Program-made: the position numbers and the translations under genes | Notes under the pieces: model-generated | The model's input: the letters and a program-made list of their open reading frames with translations, nothing else | What the model was told of the DNA's origin: nothing | The model's database searches: none | DNA from: Pomphorhynchus laevis | Lineage: Eukaryota; Acanthocephala; Palaeacanthocephala; Echinorhynchida; Pomphorhynchidae | Direction of reading: 5' to 3' | Assembly: GCA_012934845.2 (NCBI GenBank) | Contig: WNNJ02000884.1 | Coordinates: 1 to 64,000 of the forward strand | DNA: 64,000 nucleotides | In this document: positions 10,857-21,852 of the stretch, in pieces | Numbering within the stretch: the first letter of the stretch is position 1 | Layout of the letters: each line of letters starts with the position of its first letter

Positions 10857-10946
10857 TGTCGTGAATAAACTAACTTGTGTTTTAATGTTATTTGGTTTGT
10901 AGATGTTTTCAATAAAGCTACATTAGCCTCACTTTGGATCTTAACG
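10857..10946 (+). repeat. Gypsy 3' LTR (90 bp)
   Basis: Partner of 6841-6930, preceded by the purine-rich tract ggcggaggagaa. RLE-LINE sequence resumes right after it. Confidence 0.85.
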
Positions 10947-13715
10947 TCACACTCTTAGTGATCTCTATCAGAAGGCCACTGACTCATCAACCGAGATGTC
11001 TTTTATTCTAAAATCAATTGTTGTTCTTTGCCAATTGGTTCTTCAACGAACAGAAAAAACTAACTGTAAAACTAAAAGATTCAATATGCAAAGACGATTA
11101 AAGCTGTGACAAGAGCATTCGGTGGATAAATTATATTGGGAAGCCAGTTTTCTGCAAGCCGGATTTGTTCATCCAATTACATCTAAATCTAATTGTGCCC
11201 AAAATTGGATTAAAAGATTCTGTAATTTAATGCACTTAGGAAAAATCGGATCAGCTATGCATCTTTTGTCAAATCCAGCTTTTGTTTAATCAGAGTCGAA
11301 GATACTCTCTCTAGAAGACAAGATAGAGGAAAATACCGTTAGAGAAAAACTTGAAGAACTACATCCTAACCCTAGGAATATATGTCCCGAATCATTGCTT
11401 GAAGAGTCAGTCCCCGGACGGATAAATCATCACTCAATTTGATTTCAATCGATATCATCAAATGAAATTGTTTCCGCCAGTCGACGTACTTACGGATCCG
11501 CATGTCCGTCTGGCATGGATGCACGCCATTGGAGGTTACTCCTAGGAACCTTCGGTCAAAGTTCAACAAAATTAGCCGAAAGTTAAGCCAACTTTGCAAA
11601 ACTCATTGCTACAGAATCACTGGCACCAGATTCACTCACCGCTTTTACAACATGTCGCTTAATTCCTGTAGACAAAAATTCGGGTGTACGATCAATTGGA
11701 ATTAGTGACGTGACGAGAAGAATAATTGGTAAGGTACTATGCAGTCGAAAAAGCTAAGATATGCAATAAGTCTCAGGCATTGATCAATTATGCGCCGTTC
11801 AACTGTGTGGAGTCGAAGCTGCAGTTCACTCTATATCAGAATTATTCCAACAGTCTACCGAGTCAGCAATTTTACAGCTAGACGCCTCGAACGCATTCAA
11901 TTGCATTAACAGAAAATTAGCATTAGAAAACAGAATTCGTATGTCCTTCAATGGCAACACTGTTAAGAAATCTTTATACTAACTATACGACACTAAGTGT
12001 GAGTGATGAAATTATTTATTCAAAAGAAGGATTCACTCAAGGTGATCCTATAGCCATGCTGGCATTCGCTTCTGCAACTATACCACTTATAAAAATGATA
12101 AAGTCATTGATACTTGAAGTAATCCACAGATGGTATGCAAACGAGGCAAATTGTGGAGGCACAGTAGAAAACCTTGAAAAAGTGTGGAAATTAATGAACG
12201 ATGAGGCATATAAATATGGTTTCCACTTAAACAAAAAAATGTCAAATCGTCGTGCATGCAGAAAATGTATCTCATGGAACCTCTATTTTTCGGAAATATG
12301 GATTAAAAATATTATCCGAAGGAACTCATATACTGGCTCAGCAATAGGAAACATTACTTTCATTAACACATTCATTAAAGACAAAGTTGATTCATGAATA
12401 ACATTGGTTAGAAATCTGACTGAAGTTGTTAAGATAGACCCTCATGCAGCTTATATAGCCTTAACGCAATCGCTTTAGTCAAAATGGTCTTATATACAAA
12501 GAAATATTAAAAGTACTGAACACAATTATATCGAACTTTCGAGGATAATTTGGAAACAGCTTATTCCGACTATAATAGGAATATAAATAACAGACCATCA
12601 AGCGCAACTTCTTACCTCCCTAAAAGTAAAGGAGGTCTAAGAATCCGAGAGCCTATGATCGATCTAGACGGTAGCTTTTCCGACTCACGAGAAATGTGTA
12701 ATCCTGTCTTGCAACAGCTGGGTATCGATGATCTGAAAATTGTTCAAACTAACGTTGTTGCATCCATAAGAAAGATAAAAGAAATTAACAGCAAAATAAT
12801 AATTAGAGATATACAAATTCTGACAGAATCACCTTTGCTAAGTTATCTAAGCTTACTAGGAACATCGAATTGGTTGTCAGCTAAAGCTACATCCATGTTA
12901 AAACGAAATCTTGGATTGCGACAGTTCCAAGACGCACTTGCTATTAGATATGGTTGGTACCCCCCCCAAATCCGCCAGTTAACTGCACATGTGGTCAAAA
13001 ATTCGATCTGAGACATTGTCTATCATGTCAGGCAGGTGGATTGCCGACAATAAGACATAATATGGTACGAGACTTTGTGGCGAAAAACTGTCGGGAGTAA
13101 CATTCTCAGTAACAATTGAGCCAGTATCGCGGGCTATCCCCTATGAAATGAAATTTGAAAAAGGTACCACGACAAGAGATAGGAATGTCCGATTAGATAT
13201 CGAATGTTAGGGTTGTTTGGCGATTTGACGGAGCGGTCTTTTATAGACATATGTACCTTTAACAATTTTGCTCAGTCGTATTGCTCTGGAGTTCCTCAGT
13301 CGCACTTTAGCTACCACTCAAGTCGTAAAATAGCGAAATATGGCGAACGTGTATCAAAGGTCGAAGATGCAACCTTTTATCCATTTATCGTAACATGTAA
13401 TGGTGCAATAAGTGGTGAAGCACAATTAATCTTTAAACGAATGGCGAAATTACAGGCATCGAAAGTCCAACGAACCTACAGTAATTGCATTGAAGATCTA
13501 AGATCAAGTTTCGGTTTGTTAATGGCAAGGTTGGCTTCCATGATTCTTCGATCTGCCAGATCCACTTTCGGTAAGACCGTTGGATGCGTATCACAATAAG
13601 TTCTAACGAAATAATCTTTCAAGAAGTATTGACGAGACAATTTTACACAAATATTTAAATATTATGAACCCTTTTTATTAGGCCCATTTGCGGGAACCTT
13701 GGTTTGTATTATTGA
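10947..13715 (+). mobile_element. RLE-LINE copy R5, remainder after gypsy insertion
   Basis: Continuation of the copy that starts at 6101. RT pieces: fingers around 11500-11830, motif A near 11880 (LDASNAFNCINRKLA), 11951-12397 with KEGFTQGDP, and the catalytic box reading YANEAN in place of YADDAN, so the RT is inactive. 12550-13011 is thumb and linker; 13204-13599 is the endonuclease (SFIDICTFNNFAQSY, KYGERVSKVEDATFYPF). Many stops and shifts. The 3' UTR has the hairpin GGCCCATTTGCGGGAACC at 13681-13698. Confidence 0.8.
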
Positions 13716-13719
13716 AAAA

Positions 13720-13812
13720 ATTATTATAAATTAAAAAAAATTATATATTATTATATGTTATTATATATTATTATATGTTATTATTATATTATTATATATT
13801 ATATGTTAATAC
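13720..13812. repeat. AT microsatellite-like array
   Basis: Imperfect ttatatattattatatg units directly after the R5 3' end; probably the expanded A/T-rich tail. Nothing recognisable in 13813-13984. Confidence 0.7.
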
Positions 13813-13984
13813 GATCAAGGTTGATCATTGCCCTTGCCCGAGCACATCATACTGTACTCAGAAGCCGCATCCGTGTACTCAGAAGAAAATGTGTGGCAAT
13901 ACCGTTACGAGGAGATAGAAGCAGCAGTGCGGAAATAATTTAAATATATATTTTACTCTTGATTTTCAAATGCTAGGGATGCGT

Positions 13985-15975
13985 GGCGATTAGAATTGTA
14001 CGGCGGAAACCGCAGTTCACTCAGTTGCTGAGCAATTTAGGCAACCTCAATATGCTGCGATTCTGCAAGTAGATGCATCAAACGCATTCAATTGTATAAA
14101 TAGAAATCTAGCGCTGAAAAATATAGAGTTTGTGTGTCCATCTATGTCAACACTTACGGCAAATCTCTACACTGAACCTACTTCATTGTGTGTCGATGGT
14201 GATATTATCTATGCGAAAGAAGGGTTCACACAAGGTTACCCACTCTCAATATTTGCCTTTGCCGCAGCTTCTTTACATCTAATAAAACGGATTCAATCTT
14301 TAGTGCCAGATGTATCTCACAGATGGTACGCGGACGATGCGAATTGTGTAGGAAAGGTTGAGAGCTTGGTCAAGGTTTGGAACTTCCTAAGACAAAATGC
14401 ACACAAGTATGGATTTATACTTAATGAGCAAAAATGTCAAGTAGTAGTACATGAACAAAATTTAGCTTCTTCTGGAACTGTATTTCAAGGATGCGGAGTT
14501 AAAATAGTCATAAATGGAACACGAATTTTGGGATCGGCTATTGTAACAATCTTTTGTCGACGAGTTTATTACTGAAAAAGTTAAACGTTGGGCTGACCTA
14601 GTATCCAACCTTACAAATGTTGCTAAACTGAATCCTCATATTGCGTATGTGGCCCTGATTCAGTCCCTCCAGTATAAGTGGACATATGTTCAAAGAACAT
14701 GTGAAGGGAGTTTAAATTCATACGCCTAACTGTCTGATTCACTGTTGAAACAGCTTATTCCAGCAATAACAGGTTTAATAACGGATGATGAATATGTCAA
14801 TATGTTATTGTTGCCAAAACGATTTGGAGGCCTTGGGATTGATGATCCTAATGATGAACCAGAGAGAAAATTTCTAAACTCAAGACTAATATGCAATCAA
14901 CTACTAGAACATATTACAGGAAACACATTAAAAAACATACAAAAGGAAATTGCCGTATCTCTAAAAGAATAAAATAATGTATTGTGGAAAGAGAGGCGGG
15001 ATACTGCCTCAACTTTACGAACATCTTTTACCTCCACCTTAAGCTATTTATCACGTCCCGGAACATCAACTTGGCTATCGGTAAAACCAATAGTAAGTTA
15101 TAAACGATATTTGAGTAAACGTCAATTTCAAGACGCACTTGCTATAAGATATGGCTGGCCACCTCCTAACGCACCACAAAATTGTACCTGCGGTAACTGT
15201 TTTGATCTTAGACATTGCATTGCGTGTCAAGTTGGAGGTCTGCCAACAATAAGGCATAATGCTGTTTGCAATTTTGTTGCATCGAAATTAACCCAAGTGA
15301 CGTCGTATGTCGCGATTGAGCCCGTATTACGAACACTGTCTAAAAATGTCGAATTTGAGCGACCTACAACAACACGGGATATGGACGCAAGACTCGACAT
15401 TGAATGCGACGGTTTATTCGGTGATACATTAGAGCAGTCCTTACTAAACATTTGTACATTCAACCACCTAGCCCAATCGTATCGTTCGAATAATCCGGAT
15501 AGCCACTTCAATTACCACACGCAAAGGAAAATGGCCAAGTACAGCGAACGTGTTGCCAAGTTTGAAGACGCAAATTTTTACCCGTTCGTAAAAGCGTGTA
15601 AAGGTGATATGGGAAATAAGGCTCAGCTAGTTCTGAAGCGGATGGCGAAATTGGAAGCTGAAAAATCTAAACGACCCTACAATCGATGCATTGACGATCT
15701 TAGAGTGGACATTGGTTTTCTATTGGCTAGATCGACTTCAGTCGCATTGCGAAATGCGAGGTCGAGTACCGGAAGGTTTGCAGGAATTGCAATGGAAAAT
15801 TTTATTGGTGATACGATAGATGATCTTAAAATTCAAGATACACTGTCGTGCCAGGATGTTCAAATTTGATATATTATTTTTTTCAATTGTGACCCGTTAG
15901 GGATTGTTCTACTGTTGCCCATTAGGGGACTTTGAAAGTCTTGTGTTTATTTGATTTACAATAAATATTTTTTTA
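13985..15975 (+). mobile_element. RLE-LINE copy R6, RT to 3' end
   Basis: 5'-truncated within the RT fingers. 14132-14575 includes the GFTQG box (reading GFTQGYP) and an intact HRWYADDANC; motif A (LQVDASNAFNCINRNLA) lies just upstream. 14745-14972 is the thumb region; 14982-15869 is the C-terminal part. Breaks: a shift near 14560, a stop near 14730 and a stop near 14970. The 3' UTR has the shortened hairpin GCCCATTAGGGG (about 15917-15928) and an aataaatatttttttt tail. Confidence 0.82.
14982..15869 (+). pseudogene. R6 C-terminal finger and endonuclease
   Basis: 295 open codons, the best preserved C-terminal domain of the family in the window. Order: linker (about 1-55), FQDALAIRYGWP, finger CTCGNCFDLRHCIAC (about 67-81), RHNAV, then the endonuclease with ARLDIECDGLFG, LLNICTFN, KYSERVAKFED and FYPFVKACKGDMG, then the tail DLRVDIGFLLAR. 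This matches the layout of R2/R4-type restriction-like endonucleases, which nick the target for target-primed reverse transcription. The D of the usual FLDIC strand is N here, so activity is doubtful. The start Met at 14982 is internal. Confidence 0.75.
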
Positions 15976-15984
15976 ATTATTACT

Positions 15985-17165
15985 AGAATGTCAGCGAGCG
16001 TAGCTCAATAGACACCTTCACAATTTAAAATATAAAAAGGAAACTAACAACAAAGTAATTAAAAATTTGTCAGTTTCTTCAAAATAGACACAAATTCACG
16101 TCTGCTTGTTTGCTTCATCACTTCCGGCGGTAAAATGTTCCAAGCTGGAATGACACGCACGGCAAAATTAATGTTTTTTACACCAGTGTTTACGTTGTAA
16201 CATAAGTGGATGACCACGTAATCTTGAGTCATTTCGCATACGAAATAGACTTCTAACGGGATTATTAGGATTGCTCATCGCCCGCCACACTACAACCAGG
16301 TCATTTAGTGCTCGAAGTGAAGATAACGAAGGCATATTAAGGCGACTTAACCGTTCCTTATAAGTAAGGCTATGAAGGCCCGCTACCAGTTTAGAAGAAC
16401 GTCGCAATACCTGTTCAATACGAAACTCTTCCGATTTGTTAACCTGGTATGATGCTGGAGAACAATAGTTAAGAATACTTGAACAGAGAGTAGTGAATAA
16501 AAGTTTAAATGACTCAATTTCTAATTTACTAAAACATCTGGAAATCATACCGGAAATTCGAGTTGCTCTAGCACATATTTGCTCCGTATTTTTCCTAGTG
16601 CCTAGATCATCCGAAACGACGACGCCCAAGTCTATATTGACGAACCATAGGAATTGGTTGTAAGTTAATTGAGTAGCTGGTTGTCGAAAACGTATTCACT
16701 ATGTGCATGTATGCACATTTTGTCACATTAATACTTAAACAGTTTTCAGCTGACCAATACGTCAATGTATCGAGATCAGACTGTAACATTTGTCGGTCAA
16801 GGTCATTAACAACACAGCGATAGACCCTAAGATCATCGGCGTACAACAACGTTTTTGACAGCAGTAATGATGGGAGTTCGTTAATATATATTAAATAAAA
16901 TTGGTCCTAAAATCGATCCTTGTGGTACACCACTACATATAGAAGTCTAATCTGACAAAGTCCCACTTACTCTGACTGCTGCAGTTCTATCTCGTAAATA
17001 GGCACGAATCCAATTAACAATTACAGAATCAAAGTGAAGTCCTATAAGTTTGACAATAAGTATATTAGGATTGATTGTATCGAAAGCACGCGAGAAGTCC
17101 ACGAATACCACGTCGGTGTCGACACCGGCATCAAAAGCACTGGAACAATCATCTCTAGCAATTAG
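15985..17165 (-). mobile_element. CR1-like LINE copy C1, RT half
   Basis: Read on minus. Starts near 17165 with RT motif A (VDTDVVFVDFSRAFDTI), then SGVPQGSILGPILFNIYINE near 16930, LLYADDLRVYR near 16840, and after a one-base shift DLGTRKNTEQICARATRI and the C-terminal region RRSSKLVAGLHSLTYKERL (16168-16629). This pattern is typical of the CR1 clade and distinct from the L2 copies. Its 5' side is cut by an L2 insertion at 17166; an ORF1-like frame beyond that insertion (21072-21671) may be its other half. Confidence 0.75.
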
Positions 17166-17540
17166 AAGATTTAAAAAAAGGATTTATTTTAACGTGGCAA
17201 ATGCGTGCCAGCGCACACTTACATGACCACAACAAAACAAGACTGTGAATCAGGTGTCGAGAAGGTGTGAACGGAGGAGGTGTTTGAATATGATAAAGGA
17301 GGGGGCGCGGCGGACGTCGAGAGGGAGTTGATTCCAGGCGAGTGAGGCGGCAACGAGGAAGGATCGGAGACCGTAGTTGTTGGAGTAATTAGGAACGTGG
17401 AGTAAGAGGGTATGACAGGAACGAAGCGATAGCGAGGTGGGGCGAGTATCGTCTAAGAAAGGAAGGTTGATGAACGATGGGGAGCCGACAGCGATGAGAC
17501 GAAAGGTAACGAGAAGAAGGCTCAGTTTAGATCTGCGTTT

Positions 17541-17873
17541 TTAAAACTCACGGACCACTGAGGATGTACGAAAGACAACTTTCATCAAACGAGAACGTTC
17601 TTCAAGATTGTTGCGACGGCTTATCCTAAATATCGCAATAGGGCGAACTTCTGAAATATATGGATCTTCTGGAGAAATAATAACTCTCAATATTTTTTGG
17701 AATTGTTCAACATCATGGTCCACTCGAGTTTGAGCCACATCAGACGACGACTCGAGAACGTTCGTAATAATCAAACACCGATCCCGGGAAGATTCATTAG
17801 ACTTGCTGGATAAGAATGACCTGTGACTATTTAGTGGATCAGTTTGTCGTTGAGAGAATATCTGACTGAACAC
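17541..17873 (-). pseudogene. L2d ORF1, middle part
   Basis: Contains SRDRCLIITNVLESSSDVAQ and RISRRNNLEERSRLMKVVFR, homologous to the ORF1 block SRDRCIIISNLKVSESASPQ of the copy at 58249-59307. This is a conserved ORF1 region of unknown fold. The end at 17541 is created by the deletion joining ORF1 to the 3' tail. Confidence 0.6.
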
Positions 17874-18119
17874 TTTTCTAGACTGTTCACTAAAAACTTT
17901 TCTAGACTGTTCACCCTCGATTGCAACCTGGTGTGGAATTTCGATACAATGAGAGTCTATATCATTGTTATCTGATTGCTTCGTGAGAGAAGGTGAGGTA
18001 GGGTATGTGGATCGTAACTTGCCAACGGAATTGACAGCTTCTTTGGTAATTAATATTTCCGACTAAGTTTCCATACCCAGACTAGACATGATTTTACTAA
18101 TTGTGAAATTCGATATAAT

Positions 18120-18135
18120 ATCATATGGGAGTATA
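18120..18135. repeat. RTE target-site duplication, left
   Basis: atcatatgggagtata, matched at 20394-20409 as atcatctgggagtata (one difference). Confidence 0.75.
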
Positions 18136-20393
18136 TCAACTCTCATGGGGGAAAGGGATTTGGACGAGGAGACGACGATGGTGAGCAAATCCTTGAATTC
18201 GCAGATGCACATGACCTCGTTATATGCAATACATGGTTTCAAAAACGAGCATCACACCTCATCACTTTTCACATCGCCTTAAATAAAACCCAAATCGACT
18301 ATATATTAGTCCGACGGTGTGATCTCAAACTCGTAATCGATACAAAGTCTATCCCGTATGATACAGTGACAACTCAACATAGACCTGTCGTTACAACCCT
18401 GAATATCACCTCGCCGAAGCAACCTAGCCAGAACGTAACGTGAGACCTCGTATAAAATGGTGGAAATTCAAGAAAAAGGAATCCGATTTGAAGCCCATAA
18501 AAATATGGCACCCATAACGACGATAAATGAAACATGGGAAAAAACCAAAGCGTCCATTACGAAATTTGCCCAAGAGATACTTGGTACTACAAAACCTGGA
18601 ACACGACGACTCGATAAAAGTTCATGGCTATGGACCGAGGAAGTAAAAGAAAGTGTTCGACAAAAGAAACGCAGTTACCACGTCTGGCTCGCGAGCAAAT
18701 GTTCCGAAGACTGGGAAAAATACAAAGGAGCTAAAAAGAAAGCAAAAAAAGTAATAGCTCAGACTAAAGCAAATAAGTTTGATGATTTGTACGCGAAACT
18801 CGATACACGTGAAGGAGAGCGTGCAATTTATAGAATCGCCCGAACAAGATACCAAAAAACGCAGGATACTGAAAAGTTTCATGGAATAAACGATCAAAGC
18901 GGTGTTTTGCTTACTCGTAGGACGCAGGTATTAGAGCGATGGCGAACTTACTTCAAAGAGATATCCACCCAGGAATTTGAACACCCACCTATACCACATC
19001 TTCCGCCGATCGAAGGCCCAGTCTTGCCCATAACAGCTATCGAGGTTGAAATTGCACTACATAAAATAAAAAGTGCAAAAGCTACGGGGCCTGATGATGT
19101 AGCTTCAGAATTCTGGAAATCAAGTGTACGGGATTCAACAATGTGGTTGGTGCAGTTTTTCAACAAAATAATTCAAGAAAAGGAGTTACCTCTTGATTGG
19201 AGACGGAGCACAACCGTACCTATATGGAAACAGAGGGGAAATGTGGTTTTGTCAAGAACTGTGGCACCATCGATGCTATCTATGCCCTTCGCCTTCTTCT
19301 TGAAAAACATCGCGAAAAACAGAAAGATATATACTGTGCGTTCCTTGATCTTGAAAAGCGTTCGATTGTGTCCCGCATGAAGTTATTTGCTGCGCTTTGA
19401 GATTCCACTTAGCCCCTGAAGAGATTGTTGAATGGGTCAAACTAATATACAAAGGATCAACAAGTAGGGTATGTACGACCGTGGGATATACAGATTATTT
19501 TCCTATCACCGTTGGAGTTCATCAAGAGTCTGCGCTGTCCCCGTTGCTATTCATCCTCGTTATGGATGTCCTATCCAACAATCTAAACAGACAGTTTCAG
19601 TGGACGATTCTATATGCAGATAACGTCATGCTTGCGTCCGTAGATAAAGATGACCTCCAACAACAAATAAACAGCTGGGTAAATCGACTCAAGCAGTTTG
19701 GTCTTCGCCTAAACGCGCGTAAAACGGAATACCTGACCACAAATATGAATGATGATCAGCCGCTACAGTTTGGAAAACACACTGCACCAAACAACTGCGT
19801 TTAAATACCTTGGCTCCACCATAGCGGCAGATGCTATCCTACGCGCAGAGGTCTCTTCTCGAATAAATGCAGCCTGGATGAAATGGCGGTCAGCTACAGG
19901 TATTCTCTGCGATCCAAAGATAAAAGACCGATTGAAGTCGAAAATTTACAAAACTTTAATACGACCGGTGGTCCTTTATGGCGCTGAATGCTGGGCGATA
20001 TGAAAATATGAGGAACGCAAAGTTGCCGCAATGGAGACAAAGATGCTTCGATGGACAGCAGGAAAAACTTTAAAAGATCATGTTCGGAACGAAGAAATCA
20101 GGGATCGTTTTGGCGTAGTGCCAATAATAGAAACTTCGCGAAAAACGACTACAATGGTACGGCCACGTTATCCGCGCAAGCGAACACCAACCATCAAATA
20201 GGTTCGTCGCCGTGACAGTGGATGGAAAGCGTCCGATAGGAAGGCCGAAATTGCGATGGATGGACGTCATACGTCATGATTTGATAAGTGTTGGACTAGA
20301 AACCAAAGACGCCATAAATAGAACCAAGTGGAGGCAACTTTCAAAAGCAGCGGACCCCGTACCTACACGGGAAAGACGCTAAAGAAAAAGAAG
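18136..20393 (+). mobile_element. RTE-clade LINE copy RTE-1, 5' truncated
   Basis: Starts inside the apurinic-type endonuclease (FADAHDLVICNTWF about 18200, TQIDYILVRRCD about 18290), then the long linker and RT start (18457-19230; SAKATGPDDVASEFWK, PIWKQRGNV). An internal deletion near 19225 removes the RT fingers up to CGFVKNCGTIDA. RT continues through GVHQESALSPLLFILVMD, a catalytic box reading ILYADNVMLAS (YADN, not YADD), AWMKW and RPVVLYGAECW. The 3' end is the family-typical run of A- and G-rich codons (gctaaagaaaaagaag). Flanked by a 16-bp duplication, and inserted in L2d. Confidence 0.85.
18457..19380 (+). pseudogene. RTE-1 linker and RT start
   Basis: 307 codons. The first 200 or so are a Lys/Glu-rich helical linker (EEVKESVRQKKRSYHVWLAS) typical of RTE ORF2 between endonuclease and RT. 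SAKATGPDDVASEFWK begins the RT fingers near residue 205. After WKQRGNV the frame leaves the RT because of an internal deletion; the last 50 codons are out of frame with the true protein. The Met start is internal. Confidence 0.7.
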
Positions 20394-20846
20394 ATCATCT
20401 GGGAGTATAGGGCTGGTGTTTTTTGTATCTCTCAGGTCCCCTTCATAGGTATGATTAGACACAATATCCTGACTTGGCATAGTTTGACAATCTTCACTCG
20501 ATAGATCATTCGTCTGAGTTACATCTTTAAGTGCTGCACAACTCCAACCGACGGAGTGAACATCATTGAATTCTCTGGACGAATCAGCAGCAACTATGAT
20601 ATCGGAATTATTCGGTGTGATCCTTGAGATATTTCGCAATAAAATTGAAGCGCTGCAATATCCACAAATAAATTTCTTATTACACATAGCCGATTGCTCG
20701 GACTCCTGAATTGAGACGGTTGTCCAGACATCACAACCCAAGGAGTCACAACAAACTTGTTGTGTTGTGTACTTCGGAGGATTTTTCGTCTTTTCCATTG
20801 TCGTGCCTGTCTTCTCTTGTCTTCGTTTACGAGATTTTGATCCCAT
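20379..20846 (-). pseudogene. L2d ORF1 N-terminus with PHD-like zinc region
   Basis: Begins MGSKSRKRRQEKT, then a Cys pattern CCDSLGCDVWTTVSIQ ... KFICGYC that recurs in every L2 ORF1 here (CDNKNCNVWTHVAI ... FFCGFC at 59200; CSASGCQILTSVTH ... FYCGFC at 38640; CDSADCEISTIVNV ... FLCGFC at 51700). It resembles half of a PHD-type zinc finger and probably serves RNP formation. The frame is cut near 20394 by the RTE insertion; the last few codons are RTE-derived. Confidence 0.7.
20394..20409. repeat. RTE target-site duplication, right
   Basis: Pairs with 18120-18135. Confidence 0.75.
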
Positions 20847-20861
20847 TTGTAGGTTGTTTGT

Positions 20862-20990
20862 TTGAATTTTGTGTGTTTAAGCTGTATTTGAATTTTGTGT
20901 GTTTAAGCTGTATTTGAATTTTGTGTGTTTAAGCTGTATTTGAATTTTGTGTGTTTAAGCTGTATTTGAATTTTGTGTGTTTAAACTGTA
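20862..20990. repeat. 26-bp tandem array in L2d 5' UTR
   Basis: About five copies of a 26-bp unit containing ttgtgtgtttaagctgt. On the LINE's own strand this reads acagcttaaacacacaa, the same 17-mer found twice in the 5' UTR of RLE-LINE R5 (6238-6254, 6298-6314). Confidence 0.85.
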
Positions 20991-21071
20991 AATATTTGTT
21001 GTAAATATTTTTTTCTCTTGAGAGTGAGCTGATGTAAGCCGGCTGCTTTTTCGTGAAAATAATTTCTTCCT

Positions 21072-21671
21072 CTAATTGTATGTTACACATTTGCCATGGT
21101 TAATAATTTCGTTGGAAATTGAGAATGATTCATCGCCTGTGTTTATGAATAATTCTGATTTACTATTGTTACCTGCGCTACTAATAGGGTTACCTTTAAA
21201 GGTATCTGGTGAAATACTTATCGCCAAGTTTTTGCTCGCATTTAAAGTTTGATGAATACTATTAATCCGGGAAGGTGTTAAAGCTGGAAGAATACTATTG
21301 AAATTGCTATTGAAATTGGTAATACTACTTCTATGTAAATTCAATGATAAGTCTTCTTTGTCATTCGAATAGTGAACAGTGTTTGAATCATTTATTAGAA
21401 TTGTATCCGTGTCCTCGTAAACGCCCATTTCATTATCACTGTACTGTCGATTAAAATGAGCTTGAAATTCGTTGACGTGAAAATCACGTTTCGCTGCACA
21501 TTCTTTGAATTCTGGCAGACGATTTGAAATAGTCAACAATAAATTATGTAGGCAAACAGTACAAAATATATGCTGCCTGTCGAAATTCAGTGACTTACAT
21601 GAATAATGAACAGGAGTAATAACACTACAATCAGGACAAGTACAAGGTAACATCACTATGTTGGATGACAA
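21072..21671 (-). CDS. ORF1-like protein with a Cys cluster
   Basis: 199-codon open frame, not recognised by name. Near the N-terminus: CTCPDCSVITPVHYSC and, 14 residues on, FCTVCL, a Cys/His layout like the PHD-type zinc regions of the L2 ORF1s. The rest is Ser/Asn-rich and low complexity. Position and strand suit ORF1 of the CR1-like LINE whose RT half is at 15985-17165, with the L2/RTE nest inserted between. If so, its endonuclease is missing. The alternative is ORF1 of a separate LINE. No host function is suggested. Confidence 0.4.
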   Translation of the reverse strand: MSSNIVMLPCTCPDCSVITPVHYSCKSLNFDRQHIFCTVCLHNLLLTISNRLPEFKECAAKRDFHVNEFQAHFNRQYSDNEMGVYEDTDTILINDSNTVHYSNDKEDLSLNLHRSSITNFNSNFNSILPALTPSRINSIHQTLNASKNLAISISPDTFKGNPISSAGNNSKSELFINTGDESFSISNEIINHGKCVTYN

Positions 21672-21764
21672 AGATGACGTCGTGGTTTGTGTCGATTTTG
21701 ATTGAGTATCTTCCTTGGTAAAACTTGCATCTCTATCCTCTCCGCAACCTAAGAAACTAATAAT

Positions 21765-21852
21765 ATTAAATAATAAATAATTAAATATTAAATAATTAAT
21801 TAATTAATTAAATAATTAATTATTATATTTAATATTAATTAATTATTATATC
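21765..21852. repeat. AT-rich (taatta)n stretch
   Basis: Imperfect aattaatt / attaaat repeats between the ORF1-like frame and RLE-LINE R7. Confidence 0.6.

Larger units (their letters stand above)
6841..10946 (+). mobile_element. Gypsy-family LTR retrotransposon fossil
   Basis: Fossil of the Ty3/gypsy group, about 4.1 kb, with two very short terminal repeats of about 90 bp. Parts in order: gag-like region from 6969, CCHC knuckle and protease about 7690-8090, reverse transcriptase about 8220-8980, RNase H about 9060-9380, integrase with HHCC-type and DDE-type regions about 9640-10550, C-terminal tail to 10840. A purine-rich tract precedes the 3' repeat. It is broken, with roughly half a dozen interruptions, and a 222-bp repeat is inserted at 9380-9601. 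The two LTRs differ at about 5 of 90 sites, so it is not recent. It sits inside RLE-LINE R5. Confidence 0.88.
17171..21000 (-). mobile_element. Internally deleted L2 copy L2d, split by an RTE
   Basis: Minus strand. 5' UTR with a 26-bp tandem repeat (20862-20990), ORF1 N-terminus 20394-20846, interruption by an RTE LINE (18136-20393), ORF1 continuation 17541-18119, then a jump at about 17520 straight into the last 350 bp of ORF2 and the 3' UTR with hairpin 17203-17218 and tail at 17171. So endonuclease and RT are missing and only both ends plus ORF1 remain. It is inserted in CR1-like copy C1. Confidence 0.75.

Noticed and set aside
13720-13943. Frame MLLYIIICYYYIIIYY
   Set aside because: Comes from an AT microsatellite and has no homology features.
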